From assembly GCA_016705545.1 (NCBI GenBank), contig JADIYA010000001.1, forward strand, positions 930,001 through 994,000: 64,000 nt of DNA, written 5' to 3'. Origin of the DNA: Flavobacteriales bacterium (lineage in GTDB: Bacteria > Bacteroidota > Bacteroidia > Flavobacteriales_F > PHOS-HE28). Position 1 is the stretch's first letter. The number at the start of each line of letters is the position of its first letter. Of the stretch, positions 34,254-43,737 are shown piece by piece. Below the pieces are notes generated by a model. That model did not search any database. It worked only from the letters and a program-made list of their open reading frames with translations, and was not told where the DNA came from. A program made the position numbers and the translations under genes.

Positions 34254-34261
34254 CAAATATA
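34254..34261 (-). promoter_or_regulatory. -7 element of the TraR/DksA gene
   Basis: TATATTTG on the minus strand is an exact TAnnTTTG match, 28 bases before the ATG at 34225. A TTG at 34279-34277 lies only 15 bases upstream, slightly short of the consensus. Confidence 0.5.
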
Positions 34262-34275
34262 GCCGGGTACCCCTC

Positions 34276-37200
34276 TCAATTGGCCGATTGGACAAGGCTT
34301 AGCGCGCATCGGAGGCGGTCGTCGATCTCCACCTCGTGGATGCCCGCGCCCTCTGCTGGTAATGCGGGCACAAGCACTTGGTCTTCAGGTGTTACGGCCA
34401 ACGTCTCGGAGAGTATGTAGGCGGCATGGTTGCGGACAGCCCGCGCCACGCGCTCGTCTCCTCCGGCATGAATGTGTAATAGCACGCGATCGGTCACTTC
34501 AAAGCCGCTCTCTTTACGTAGGCCCTGTATCCTGCTTACCAGTTCACGGGCGATGCCCTCTTGGATGAGTTCATCGGTAAGTGTGATGTCGAGCGCCACA
34601 GTGAGCGCGCCATCACTGGCCACGCTCAGGCCCGGGACATTCTCCGCAGTGATCTCCACGTCGTCGCGGAGCACTTCGACCTCTTGTCCTTCAATCGTCA
34701 GCTTCATGGAGCCCTTCGCTTCCAGCTCCGTGATCTGTGATTGGTCGAAGGCTATGATCGCAGCGGCTACGCTCTTCATGTGCCTCCCCATGCGCGCGCC
34801 CAGCTTCGGGAAGATGGGCTTGATCTTCTTGGTGAGCTTGCTCTCGCTGGCATCAAGGATCACGAGTTCCTTCACGTTCACCTCGTTGAGCAACAGATCG
34901 CGAATCGCATCGAGGCGCGTGCGCGTCACGTTGTCCGTGACAGGAACGAGCACCTTCTGCAAGGGTTGACGCACGCGATGGCCTTCCTTCTTGCGGACGC
35001 TGAGCACCAGCGAGGTGAGCTTCTGCGCGAGCGCGGTGCGCTGCTCCAGCTCCAGGTCGATGGCGCGCTCGTCGTGCTTCGGCCAATCGCTCAAGTGAAC
35101 ACTCGTTCCCTTCAGGTCGCGGTACAGACGGTCGCTGAAGAACGGCGCAATGGGCGCGCTGAGCATGGCGATCACTTGCAGGCAACGGTGCAGGGTGCTG
35201 AATGCAGCGTTCTTGTCGGAGCCGAGCTCGCCCTTCCAGAAGCGGCGGCGGTTGAGGCGCACGTACCAGTTGCTCAGATCCTCCACCACGAAGTCCTGAA
35301 TGGCGCGTGCCGCGATAGTGGGTTCGTAGTCGGCGTAGTTCGCATCGGCGAGCTTCATCACGCTGTTCAAGCGCGAGAGGATCCAGCGGTCGCTTTCGGT
35401 CAGCGTCGCCTCGCCTGCGCCGTCGAACCCATCGATGTTCGCGTACAGCGCGAAGAAGTTGTAGGTGTTGAAGAGCGCGCGGAAGAACTTGCGCTGCACC
35501 TCGGTGATGCCCTCGGCATCGAACTTCAAGTTGTCCCAAGGCGATGCGTTGCTGATCATGTACCAGCGCACCGCATCGGCGCCGTACTGGTCGAGCGTCT
35601 TGAACGGATCGACGGCATTGCCCAGTCGCTTGCTCATCTTCTGGCCAATCTTGTCGAGCACCAAGCCGTTGCTCACCACGGTCTGGTAAGCAACGGTGTC
35701 CTGCGTGAGCGTGGCGATTGCGTGCAGCGTATAGAACCAGCCGCGCGTCTGGTCCACGCCTTCGGCGATGAAGGCGGCGGGGAACTTCTCTTTGAAGGTG
35801 GCTTCGTTCTCGAACGGATAATGCCACTGTGCGTAGGGCATCGCGCCGCTGTCGAACCACACGTCGATCAGGTCGGCCTCGCGCTTCATCGGCTTGCCAC
35901 CGGGGCTTACGAGCACGATGTTGTCCGCGTACGGACGGTGCAGGTCGACGCGGTCGTAGTTCGCATCGCTCATGTCCGCCGGGTCGAACGAGGCATACGG
36001 ATCCTCCTTAATAACACCCGCCTTCACAGCACGCGCGATCTCCTCCTTCAACTGTTTCAACGAGCCGATGCAGAGTTCCTCCTCGCCATCATCGGTGCGC
36101 CAGATCGGCAGCGGAATGCCCCAGTAGCGGGAACGCGACAAGTTCCAGTCCTGCAGGTTCTCCAGCCAGTTGCCAAAGCGGCCGGTGCCCGTGCTCTCGG
36201 GCTTCCAGTTGATGGTCTTGTTCAGCGTGATCAGCCGGTCCTTCTTCGCGGTGACGCGCACGAACCAGCTATCGAGCGGATAGTAAAGGATGGGCTTGTC
36301 GGTGCGCCAGCAGTGCGGGTAGTTGTGCTCGTACTTCTCCACCTTGAAGGCGCGGCCTTTGGTCTTCAGCCGGATGGCGATACGCTCATCGACGCTGAGG
36401 TATTTGTCGCGCCCCTGCTTCTTCGCCTCGGCCTCTTGCTGCTCCTTGCTGAGGTAATCGGCCTTCACGTACTCGCCAGCGAAGTCGGTCACCTCAGGCT
36501 TGAAGCGGCCTTGCAGGTCCACCAAGGTGAGCGTGCCGATGTTGTGCTGCCGGGCCACCCGCATGTCGTCCGCGCCGAAGCTGGGCGCGGTATGCACCAC
36601 GCCCGTACCATCTTCGGTGGTCACGAAATCGCCACCGATCACTTTGAAGGCCTCGCCTTGGTCGGGCTGCGCATAGGGCAATAGCTGTTCGTAGCGGATG
36701 CCTTCGAGCTGGTGGCCGTAGAACTCGCCATCGATCGCCCAAGGGATGTTCTTCCCGTCCTGCTTGTAATCGTCGAACGGAGCGTCCTTGCTTTTTTCGT
36801 TGAAGTAGGCGCTCAACCGTGCCTTTGCAAGCACCATGGTCTGTGGTTCATGCGTATACGGGTTGAAGGTCTTCACGCGCACATAGTCCAGCTTCGGCCC
36901 AACGGTGAGCGCGGTGTTGCTGGGCAGGGTCCAGGGCGTGGTCGTCCAAGCGAGGATGAACACATCGCCGAATGCGTCCTTGAATAGCCACTCGCTGTTC
37001 GCATCGCGCGTCACCTTGAACTGCGCCACCACGCTGGTATCCTTCACCGGCTTGTAGGTGCCGGGCTGGTTCAGTTCGTGTGAAGACAAGCCTGTGCCGG
37101 CTGCTGGCGAATAGGGCTGGATCGTGTAGCCCTTGTAAAGCAGGTCCTCATCGTAAAGCTTTTTCAGCAGGTGCCAAACGCTCTCGATGTACTTCGTGTG

Positions 37201-37659
37201 GTAGGTGACATAGGGCTTATCGAGATCCAGCCAGAAGCCGATGCGCCGCGTTAGGTCGTTCCACACATCGGTGTAGCGCATCACCGCCTTCTTGCAGGCC
37301 GCGTTGTACTCCTCGATGCTGATCTTCTTACCTATATCCTCCTTGGTGATGCCCAGTTCTTTCTCCACACCGAGCTCGATGGGCAGGCCGTGCGTGTCCC
37401 AACCGGCTTTGCGGTCCACGCGGTGGCCCTTCTGCGTCTGGTAGCGGCAGAAGATGTCCTTGATGGCGCGCGCCATCACGTGGTGGATGCCGGGCAATCC
37501 GTTGGCGCTGGGCGGACCCTCATAGAACACGAAGGGCGGCGCGTCCTTGCGTAGTTCGAGGCTTTGGCCGAAGGTGTCCTCGGCCTCCCATTGCTTCAGC
37601 ACCTCTTCGGCGACCTCGGGCAGGTTGAGCTCGTCGTATTGCGGGAAACGCTTGTCCAT
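34276..37659 (-). CDS. ileS: Isoleucyl-tRNA synthetase
   Basis: A 1127-residue class Ia synthetase. The HIGH-type motif reads FYEGPPSANGLPGIHHVMAR and the KMSKS-type motif is KIGQKMSKRLGNAVDPFKT. CP1 editing-domain landmarks are WTTTPWTLPSNTALTVGP and GTGVVHTAPSFGADDMRVA. The anticodon-binding region and the long C-terminal extension match the eukaryote-like (IleS2) form, which explains the length of about 1130. The start is the Met of MDKRFPQYDELNLPEVAEEV at 37659; the four-residue extension to 37671 would need a TTG. It is the first gene before traR and lspA on this strand. Confidence 0.97.
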   Translation of the reverse strand: MDKRFPQYDELNLPEVAEEVLKQWEAEDTFGQSLELRKDAPPFVFYEGPPSANGLPGIHHVMARAIKDIFCRYQTQKGHRVDRKAGWDTHGLPIELGVEKELGITKEDIGKKISIEEYNAACKKAVMRYTDVWNDLTRRIGFWLDLDKPYVTYHTKYIESVWHLLKKLYDEDLLYKGYTIQPYSPAAGTGLSSHELNQPGTYKPVKDTSVVAQFKVTRDANSEWLFKDAFGDVFILAWTTTPWTLPSNTALTVGPKLDYVRVKTFNPYTHEPQTMVLAKARLSAYFNEKSKDAPFDDYKQDGKNIPWAIDGEFYGHQLEGIRYEQLLPYAQPDQGEAFKVIGGDFVTTEDGTGVVHTAPSFGADDMRVARQHNIGTLTLVDLQGRFKPEVTDFAGEYVKADYLSKEQQEAEAKKQGRDKYLSVDERIAIRLKTKGRAFKVEKYEHNYPHCWRTDKPILYYPLDSWFVRVTAKKDRLITLNKTINWKPESTGTGRFGNWLENLQDWNLSRSRYWGIPLPIWRTDDGEEELCIGSLKQLKEEIARAVKAGVIKEDPYASFDPADMSDANYDRVDLHRPYADNIVLVSPGGKPMKREADLIDVWFDSGAMPYAQWHYPFENEATFKEKFPAAFIAEGVDQTRGWFYTLHAIATLTQDTVAYQTVVSNGLVLDKIGQKMSKRLGNAVDPFKTLDQYGADAVRWYMISNASPWDNLKFDAEGITEVQRKFFRALFNTYNFFALYANIDGFDGAGEATLTESDRWILSRLNSVMKLADANYADYEPTIAARAIQDFVVEDLSNWYVRLNRRRFWKGELGSDKNAAFSTLHRCLQVIAMLSAPIAPFFSDRLYRDLKGTSVHLSDWPKHDERAIDLELEQRTALAQKLTSLVLSVRKKEGHRVRQPLQKVLVPVTDNVTRTRLDAIRDLLLNEVNVKELVILDASESKLTKKIKPIFPKLGARMGRHMKSVAAAIIAFDQSQITELEAKGSMKLTIEGQEVEVLRDDVEITAENVPGLSVASDGALTVALDITLTDELIQEGIARELVSRIQGLRKESGFEVTDRVLLHIHAGGDERVARAVRNHAAYILSETLAVTPEDQVLVPALPAEGAGIHEVEIDDRLRCALSLVQSAN

Positions 37660-37678
37660 CGCGGATTTCAAAGGGCCG

Positions 37679-37686
37679 CGAAGATA
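37679..37686 (-). promoter_or_regulatory. Putative -7 element of ileS
   Basis: TATCTTCG on the minus strand, 19 bases before the ileS ATG; one mismatch to TAnnTTTG. Confidence 0.4.
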
Positions 37687-37709
37687 GCCGGGCGGCTTCT
37701 ATACAGCGC

Positions 37710-38975
37710 TCACATCGTCCCCTTCATCATCTTGTTCCAATACAGCCAGGGCAGGCCGTATTTCTTCAGCACCCACATGCTCCAAAGCGGCTTGCTGGTG
37801 TCGAAGACCTTGCTCAGCAGAGGGTCGCTGTCGCGGACGTTGTCGTACTTGAATTCGGCTAGGAGCATCTTTCCATAGCCTGTCACGAGCGGACAGCTGC
37901 TATACCCCTCGTAGCGCTCGCTAGCCAGGGCGCCGTCCTTGATTCGCTGCAGGATATTGGCCACTACCACAGGCGCCTGTTTACGGATGGCCGCACCGGT
38001 CTTGGCTGTGGGCAGCGCAGCGGCATCGCCCAGCCCGAAAATGTTCGGATAGCGCTTGTGCTGCAAGGTGTTGATGTCCACATCCAGCCAGCCTTTATTC
38101 GGCCCCTCGGCGCAGGCGAGCGGTGAGTTCTTCACGAAATCGGGCGCGCTTTGCGGGGGCGCCAGATGCAGCATGTCATAGGGCATTACGATGGTGCCCT
38201 CTCCCTCGACCTTCTCATTCAGCCCATGATCCTCGGTGATCACGCATTGGTTGTCGCCGGGCTTGCTCCAGGCAAAGTGGATCGCCTTCTTCGCCGGGTC
38301 GATGCGTACCGGCTTGTAGAAGGTCTTGAGGATGATGTTCTTCTTGCGCACCACATCCTCCAGCGCGAAGCGGAAGGGCTCTACACCGAAGATGACCGAG
38401 CCAGGCGTTGCGAAGACGAGCCGGGTCTTGTCGCGCACGCCGCTCTTGCGGAAGAACTCATCGGCGAGGTACGCGGCTTTCTGGGGCGCACCCCCGCATT
38501 TGATGGGCGTGGCCGGCTGCGTGAACACAGCATTGCCTCCCTTGAAGGCTTTCAGCACGCGCAAGGTCTTTTCCGGGTCGACGTAGTTGCTGCAAACGCT
38601 ATCGGTCTGCAGCGCCTCGCGCAATCCGGGCAAGGCATCGATGTCGAGCTTGATGCCCGGGCAGACGATCAGATGCCCGTAGGTGAACCGCTTGCCGGAA
38701 GCGGAGATCACCGCGCTTTCCTCCGGCTCGAAGCTGGCGGCTGCTTCTTGGATCCATGTAACGCCCTCGGGAATCTGGTCTCGCTCATCGCGCCGCGTCT
38801 CTTTCATGCTGAAAGTGCCCGCGCCGACCAGCGTCCATGCCGGTTGGTACCAGTGGTCCTTGGCGGGGTCGAGGATGGCGAGGCTGAGCTTCTTGTCCTT
38901 GCGACGCAGCTGCGCAGCCGTCATGATGCCGCCGGTGCCGCCGCCGATGATGAGGATGTCGTGATGATTGCTCAT
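37710..38975 (-). CDS. Sulfide:quinone oxidoreductase-like FAD protein
   Basis: This 421-residue two-dinucleotide-domain flavoprotein has the FAD-binding start HHDILIIGGGTGGIMTAAQL, a substrate-side loop YQPAWTLVGAGTFSM, VCPGIKLDIDALPGL, the cysteine motif FTQPATPIKCGGAPQKAAYL (as in type II sulfide:quinone reductases, P-x-x-P-x-K-C-x-G-A-P-x-K), FVFATPGS-like LVFATPGSVIFGVEPF, and the second FAD motif YPNIFGLGDAAALPTAKTGA. The C-terminus MLKKYGLPWLYWNKMMKG is amphipathic and could touch the membrane. It probably oxidises sulfide or polysulfide and passes electrons to quinone; the family is secure, the substrate inferred. Start at MSNHHD (38975), with in-frame alternatives upstream. Confidence 0.86.
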   Translation of the reverse strand: MSNHHDILIIGGGTGGIMTAAQLRRKDKKLSLAILDPAKDHWYQPAWTLVGAGTFSMKETRRDERDQIPEGVTWIQEAAASFEPEESAVISASGKRFTYGHLIVCPGIKLDIDALPGLREALQTDSVCSNYVDPEKTLRVLKAFKGGNAVFTQPATPIKCGGAPQKAAYLADEFFRKSGVRDKTRLVFATPGSVIFGVEPFRFALEDVVRKKNIILKTFYKPVRIDPAKKAIHFAWSKPGDNQCVITEDHGLNEKVEGEGTIVMPYDMLHLAPPQSAPDFVKNSPLACAEGPNKGWLDVDINTLQHKRYPNIFGLGDAAALPTAKTGAAIRKQAPVVVANILQRIKDGALASERYEGYSSCPLVTGYGKMLLAEFKYDNVRDSDPLLSKVFDTSKPLWSMWVLKKYGLPWLYWNKMMKGTM

Positions 38976-39035
38976 TCCTTCCGGGATTGACATCCCGAAG
39001 GTCAAGCCGCGATTCGCTGGTGGGCGTGATGATCG

Positions 39036-40700
39036 TCACGTTTGTTGCAGGACCGAGGCCCATCCGGCCAGCAGCATGCGGCATCCGCGCAGCTCCGATT
39101 GATAGGTGTCCTCGGTTCGCGCGGCCTTTGCGAGCAATGCCCGCTTCATGTGCGCGAGGTCTGTGCGGGGCCAGCGTTGGTATTCGCCGAGCAGCAATAA
39201 CGGCAACGCCCACGCGTCCATGGCGAGCGCGATGCCACGCTTCTGTAAGTCCTCGTGCTTCAAACCGAAGGCGAGGCACGCGATGCCCTTGGCGTGGGAG
39301 AGCAACTGCTGGCGGGTCTTCGATTCTGCCCTTGCTGCCAACTGCTGTGCGGCGCTCACGAGGGCTGCCGTGTCAATCATGGGCGCGGGTTCCTCAGCGG
39401 CACGCAATACGAGCCCATCAGCTACGAGCTCCTTCAGTGTGCGCACGTCCGGTTGGTAGCCCCGGGACTTTTGCATGCGGGCGAACTCGCGGGCGGCTGT
39501 TCGCTCGTGGTGAACATCCCAAGGCCGGAATCCCAAGCGGTAGTAGAACCAGTAAGCGCCGCTCTTCAAGCCATCGGCATTGCCATGGCCCAGCTGATAG
39601 TTCTCCGCCTCGAACACGCAGATGCCGTAACGCTGTCTATAGAGCCGAAGGAGCTGCGCGAAGAACCAGGCGCTCTCACCGCCGCGCAGGGCCGGGAATA
39701 CATTGATGCCCACCTTGCTGCGGCCGGGGAAGATCCACGCGCCGCCGTAGCCGAGCGGCACGCCGTTCTTGAAGGCCATGAAGCCCACGTAGCTCTCGAG
39801 TGCTAAGCGGTGCGACGGATCCAAGTGGAATAGCGCGATCACCAATCCGCGGCCCATGTCGAAGCACTGCACCTCTTGTGCATACGTGATGGGGTCCGTT
39901 TCGCGCTGCATAAGACAGAGGATCGCGCGCGCATCATCGATGAGGCGGCGCCGCTTGCCGGTGGTCAGCGGCAAGGAAGGGCCTACGGGCTGGTCCATCA
40001 CGGCGGAGAGGTCAACGCTGCGCTCCAGGCCCTTCGCATGGAGATGGGTTGCGTGCTTCAGCCCGCGCAAAGTGTTCAATGAGGGGAGGGAGCCGCCCTT
40101 CACGCGCACATGCACCTGCAGCCTGGCGAAGAGCGCTTCGCGCAGTTCGTCCGATGCAGGTTGGGCGTCGATCAGCTCCACCAGGTCGCGCAGTTGTCGG
40201 CGTGGATCCATGCCGAACAGCATGGCGACTAATGCTGAGGAGCTGTCATCGTGCAGGTCAAGGGCCTCGCGCTCGGATTCAGCGAGCAATGGCCGAAGGA
40301 GTTCGCGCGCCTCATCTGTTTCCGCATCAACGCTGAAGAGCCCGACTTCATCTGGCCAGCGCGAAAGGAGCCACCGCACGAGCGTCAGGGAATACATGCC
40401 CACGGTGTCGCAGCCATGCAGGCCAGAATCGCGCAGCGCAGCGCGCAATCGCGTATCGGAATCGCGCAGCGCGCCGATCATCATCTCCTTGCCTCGCTTG
40501 GCGATTCTTTGCTGCTCCGCGCTCAACGGATAGGCTTCGATGAAAAGCAACAGATCGTGCAGCTCGCGAAGAGCTGCCATTGACTTCGGCATGCGCTCGA
40601 TCGCTGCGGCGAGGCGCTCATCCGCATTGGGCGAGCGGGCCATGATGCTCCGTCGCAGCTCCAGCACTTGGTCTCGGCTCAGGGGCCTTGCCTTGCTCAT
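39036..40700 (-). CDS. Uncharacterised protein with a GNAT-like central region
   Basis: I do not recognise this 554-residue soluble protein by name. The N-terminal half is helical (DERLAAAIERMPKSMAALRE). The centre from about residue 270 looks like an acyltransferase fold: ILCLMQRETDPITYAQEVQC, HRLALESYVGFMAFKNGVPL, GYGGAWIFPGRSKVGINVFP, ALRGGESAWFFAQLLRLYRQ, then GVCVFEAENYQLG-like YGICVFEAENYQLGHGNADG and KSGAYWFYYRLGFRPWDVHH (YYRLGFRP resembles the C-terminal GNAT motif). The R-G-G-E-S and N-x-Q-L-G blocks look conserved. The C-terminal 120 residues are helical. It stands between a quinone-reductase-like gene and a GT87 gene, a 13-base gap upstream, which does not reveal a function. Treat as hypothetical. 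Confidence 0.6.
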   Translation of the reverse strand: MSKARPLSRDQVLELRRSIMARSPNADERLAAAIERMPKSMAALRELHDLLLFIEAYPLSAEQQRIAKRGKEMMIGALRDSDTRLRAALRDSGLHGCDTVGMYSLTLVRWLLSRWPDEVGLFSVDAETDEARELLRPLLAESEREALDLHDDSSSALVAMLFGMDPRRQLRDLVELIDAQPASDELREALFARLQVHVRVKGGSLPSLNTLRGLKHATHLHAKGLERSVDLSAVMDQPVGPSLPLTTGKRRRLIDDARAILCLMQRETDPITYAQEVQCFDMGRGLVIALFHLDPSHRLALESYVGFMAFKNGVPLGYGGAWIFPGRSKVGINVFPALRGGESAWFFAQLLRLYRQRYGICVFEAENYQLGHGNADGLKSGAYWFYYRLGFRPWDVHHERTAAREFARMQKSRGYQPDVRTLKELVADGLVLRAAEEPAPMIDTAALVSAAQQLAARAESKTRQQLLSHAKGIACLAFGLKHEDLQKRGIALAMDAWALPLLLLGEYQRWPRTDLAHMKRALLAKAARTEDTYQSELRGCRMLLAGWASVLQQT

Positions 40701-40712
40701 GTTTCGGGCGCC

Positions 40713-41969
40713 TTACACCGCGCTGCTCGTTTCGCTTCGCACGAACATCCATCCGCAGGCCAGCAGGAGCAGCGCCTCGGCGAAGAGGATGTTCACCGGA
40801 AGCACCGACCAGCCTCCCGCCACAAGCACACCGGCGATGGCGAGCTGCAGATTAACCATCAACGGCCTCGCCCGCCATGCATGAAGCACGAGCAGAACCG
40901 GACCGATCCAGTGCACGACCTGATAATCGAAGCGCGGGGTTGGCAGCAACATCATCAAGATCGTCCACGCCATGAACCCGAGCAGCAGCAGGTGCGCGCG
41001 CGGCAAACCGAGGACGCGCTTTCGCAAGACGGCCCCCGCAGCACCAAGCACCAGTGCATATGCGGCCCAAGGAAGAATGCTGGGCAGTTCGATGCTAGCT
41101 ACCGCGATCAGCACGGCTGCCACTGAGCCGTTCTCGAATTCCATCGCGTGGTGCTCGCGCAGGTTACTGAGCCCTTCGATCACGGCAGGATAGGTGAACG
41201 CACCGGGGTCTGAAGTGGGCGGCGCACCTACGCCTGGCATGGCGCTCCACGCGCGCATGGCCTCGAGGTACTCGCCCCATGCCGCGAAGCCATTGGGGAT
41301 GATGGCGAATAGCCCTGCGCTTGCCATGAGCGTGATTGCCCCGCCCGCGATCAACCGGGCATTCGTGCGCAAGGCGAGGGGCACTAGCAGGAATGCATAC
41401 GTCGGCTTGAACAGGATAAGCGCTGCGGCGAGCGCGCCAGCAAGCAGGTGGCGCTCCTTCGACAGGCTCCAGAACAAGGCGGCGATGAGCGCTGCAAATC
41501 CGATGTACACCTGGCCGCGCTCCACATGCAATCGCCAGGAGGTGGATGCGAGCACGGCCACGAGCACAAGGCCGGTGATCAGTTCCGTGCGCCAATCCCC
41601 ATTGCCAAGCGCCCGGTAAGCCATGCCCACGGCCAGCAGAAGCAGCCCGTATTGCATCGCGAGCCAGGGCAATCGCAACGAGCCGAAGGAGAGCATGCCC
41701 AAGGGCGCCATGGCCAGCGCTTGAAAAGGGGTTCCTGTGTAACGCGTCATCGTGGCGCCTGGTGGCACCATGGGGTCGGCGAAGCGCTCTTCCTCTCCCG
41801 GCTTCCACGGATTGAAATACATCGATCGCCCGGCAATCAGGCTGCGCGCGCCCACCACTTTGTCGCGCAGGTCCACGCCGCCGTACTTGCTCGTGAGTGA
41901 GAAGTCGATGGCCATGCTGAAGAGGATCAGCATGCCAATCGCAACGCGAAGGAGAAGTCGCTCGCTCAT
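40713..41969 (-). CDS. Polytopic GT87 (DUF2029)-type mannosyltransferase-like protein
   Basis: A 418-residue integral membrane protein with about ten helices. The DUF2029 pattern is visible: a periplasmic/aspartate loop after helix 1 (MAIDFSLTSKYGGVDLRDKV), RSMYFNPWKPGEEERFADPM, TRYTGTPFQALAMAPLGMLS (Y-x-G-T-P-F), WRLHVERGQVYIGFAALIAA (the G-Q-x-x family motif) and LAAALILFKPTYAFLLVPLA (K-P). Such GT-C enzymes use polyprenyl-phosphate sugars; the acceptor is unknown. The start at 41969 is chosen from the family N-terminus. The next gene upstream (42077) is divergent. Confidence 0.78.
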   Translation of the reverse strand: MSERLLLRVAIGMLILFSMAIDFSLTSKYGGVDLRDKVVGARSLIAGRSMYFNPWKPGEEERFADPMVPPGATMTRYTGTPFQALAMAPLGMLSFGSLRLPWLAMQYGLLLLAVGMAYRALGNGDWRTELITGLVLVAVLASTSWRLHVERGQVYIGFAALIAALFWSLSKERHLLAGALAAALILFKPTYAFLLVPLALRTNARLIAGGAITLMASAGLFAIIPNGFAAWGEYLEAMRAWSAMPGVGAPPTSDPGAFTYPAVIEGLSNLREHHAMEFENGSVAAVLIAVASIELPSILPWAAYALVLGAAGAVLRKRVLGLPRAHLLLLGFMAWTILMMLLPTPRFDYQVVHWIGPVLLVLHAWRARPLMVNLQLAIAGVLVAGGWSVLPVNILFAEALLLLACGWMFVRSETSSAV

Positions 41970-42076
41970 GTTGTAAGGCGACGCCCTCGCCCAGCCAAAG
42001 ATGCGCGGCTTCCTGATCGGGACGAAACGGTTCGTATGGGTCGGACGGTTATTTTCACCGCGCAAACCCCTCCACC

Positions 42077-43030
42077 ATGAAGCGAACATTACAAATCATC
42101 CCAACGCTGCTTCTCGCGGCAAACGTTAGTGGCCAGCAAGTGATCATCAGTCAGGATTTCGAAGCCTTCGACCCCGGTGATCCACTTGCGCAGACCGCTG
42201 GCCTTCCTTGGACCACCTGGAGCAACGCCCCCGGCGGCACTGAAGACACGCCATGCTCGAATGCTCAAGCCTATGGCGGCAACATGAGCGCAGCTTTCAC
42301 CAGCACCGCCGCCACTGGAGGGCCAACAGATGTGATCCTTCAACTCGGCAACCGCACCAGCGGCCAATACCTTTTAGGTTGGTGGATGTACATCCCCGCG
42401 GGCAAGGGCGGCTACTACAACCTGCAGAAGAGCATCACGGCCGGTCAGGCCTGGTCCATCGATGTGATTTTCCGTGCGAGCGGGTCCATCGAACTCTCCA
42501 CGAATGCCATTGCCGGAGCCACCACCACCTATCCTCAGGATGAGTGGTTCCTGGTCGGCATGGCCATCGATCTGGGCTCTATGGCCGGTACGGTGACCAT
42601 CAACGGCAATGTGGCGGCAACCTGGGTAACCACCACGGCTGTTGGCACTGGCGGGGTGGGCCTCAATCAGATCGGCGCTGTCAACTTCTTTGCGTACTCC
42701 GGCGGTGACCAGAGCGAGTACTACATCGACGACGTGAGCTTCGTCGATGTCACGGGAGTGGGTGTTCCCGAGTTGAGCGCCGTTGATGCCTCAACCTTCC
42801 CCAACCCCACCGAAGGTGCATTCGTGGTGGACGCCATCGGCCTTACGAGTGCCGCCAGCTTGAGCGTGGCTGACCTCACCGGCCGTCAAGTCGTGGCTCC
42901 GGCGGCGCTATTGCGCCGCGGCTCTGTTTCCCGAGCCGAGGTTGATCTCAGTGGCTCTCCGAGCGGATTGTACATCGTGCGCATCCAAGATGCTGAGCGC
43001 GAGATCGTGCGCCGTGTGATGAAGCACTAG
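42077..43030 (+). CDS. Secreted jelly-roll protein with type A T9SS tail
   Basis: A 317-residue exported protein. Signal peptide TLQIIPTLLLAANVSGQ. The body from residue 22 is all beta (SQDFEAFDPGDPLAQTAGLP, YLLGWWMYIPAGKGGYYNLQ, IDVIFRASGSIELSTN, QDEWFLVGMAIDLGSMAGTV, SEYYIDDVSFVDVTGVG) and resembles a concanavalin/LamG-like carbohydrate-binding sandwich. The C-terminal 80 residues are a type A sorting domain: DASTFPNPTEGAFVVDAIG, LSVADLTGRQVVAPAALL, PSGLYIVRIQDAEREIVRRV. A function beyond binding is not evident. It is followed by a strong terminator. Confidence 0.85.
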   Translation: MKRTLQIIPTLLLAANVSGQQVIISQDFEAFDPGDPLAQTAGLPWTTWSNAPGGTEDTPCSNAQAYGGNMSAAFTSTAATGGPTDVILQLGNRTSGQYLLGWWMYIPAGKGGYYNLQKSITAGQAWSIDVIFRASGSIELSTNAIAGATTTYPQDEWFLVGMAIDLGSMAGTVTINGNVAATWVTTTAVGTGGVGLNQIGAVNFFAYSGGDQSEYYIDDVSFVDVTGVGVPELSAVDASTFPNPTEGAFVVDAIGLTSAASLSVADLTGRQVVAPAALLRRGSVSRAEVDLSGSPSGLYIVRIQDAEREIVRRVMKH

Positions 43031-43046
43031 GCACACTGCTCAAGTC

Positions 43047-43078
43047 AAAGCCCGGCGCTCACATCAACGCCGGGCTTT
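43047..43078. terminator. Bidirectional terminator after the T9SS type A gene
   Basis: AAAGCCCGGCG (43047-43057) pairs perfectly with CGCCGGGCTTT (43068-43078) around a 10-base loop. Having A and T runs on the two sides, it can work for both the T9SS gene and the convergent nitroreductase gene. Confidence 0.88.
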
Positions 43079-43096
43079 GCTGTTCCTGGCAACGCG

Positions 43097-43705
43097 TCAG
43101 ATTCCCGACGCGATTTCGTTCACCGGCTTGCGGCTGCGCGGCGTTCGCTCTCGCGTGAGGTAGGGCTCGGGCAGAGACTCCGCTGCTCCCAATCGGCCCA
43201 GCACCAGCAGGCCGATGATGGCTTCTTTTTCCTTGTCGACCCCGAGCAGATCGATCGCGGAGTCGTGATCGAATCCGCCCAGGATATGGCCATGGAGGCC
43301 CATGCTTGTGGCCTGCAGCAGCAAATTGCCCACGGCTAGGCCCGCATCGAACTGCCAGGTGGCATTAGGGGCGCCGTTGCGCTCATGATGCGTTCTCGCA
43401 CTGATGGCAATGATGGCAGCGGCATTCGGCGCCCATGGCTGGTTACCTGCCGAGAAGGTGGCGCGCAAAGACTCGAAGGATGCACTGCCTCGGTGTGCGA
43501 ATCGGAATCGCCAGGGCTGCTCGTTCATGCTGCTCGGCGCCCAGCTCGCGGCCTCGAAGAGCGTGTGCAGCTCTTTGTCGGTGAGCGCTTCCCTCGAGAA
43601 TGCGCGCGGACTGAAGCGCTGCTTGATGAGCGGGTGCACGTCGTGCTCGGTGCGCGCTTCCTTCAGATCAAGGGTCGGGTTCATGGACTGTGATATGGTG
43701 TTCAT
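43097..43705 (-). CDS. Nitroreductase-family flavoprotein
   Basis: A 202-residue FMN enzyme of the small nitroreductase type. Motifs: HPLIKQRFSPRAFSREALTD (N-terminal Arg for FMN phosphate), FEAASWAPSSMNEQPWRFRF, PNAAAIIAISARTHH, TWQFDAGLAVGNLLLQATSM, GLHGHILGGFDHDSAIDLLG, IIGLLVLGRLG. It is unlike the IYD-type protein at 1492, so the two are distant paralogues. The start could be 43705 or the internal Met at 43684. It lies 32 bases downstream of the pirin gene on the same strand; both may respond to oxidative or electrophile stress, which is inference. Confidence 0.85.
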   Translation of the reverse strand: MNTISQSMNPTLDLKEARTEHDVHPLIKQRFSPRAFSREALTDKELHTLFEAASWAPSSMNEQPWRFRFAHRGSASFESLRATFSAGNQPWAPNAAAIIAISARTHHERNGAPNATWQFDAGLAVGNLLLQATSMGLHGHILGGFDHDSAIDLLGVDKEKEAIIGLLVLGRLGAAESLPEPYLTRERTPRSRKPVNEIASGI

Positions 43706-43737
43706 TGCAACCGTTTCAGGCGGAGCAGGCATAGCTG

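Noticed and set aside
33720..34262. Ala/Gly/Thr-rich plus-strand frame opposite the TraR/DksA tail
   Set aside because: It is the complement of the KPA repeats; composition alone explains it.
34741..36684. A 647-residue open frame on the plus strand inside ileS
   Set aside because: Antisense shadow of the ileS coding strand; no family pattern.
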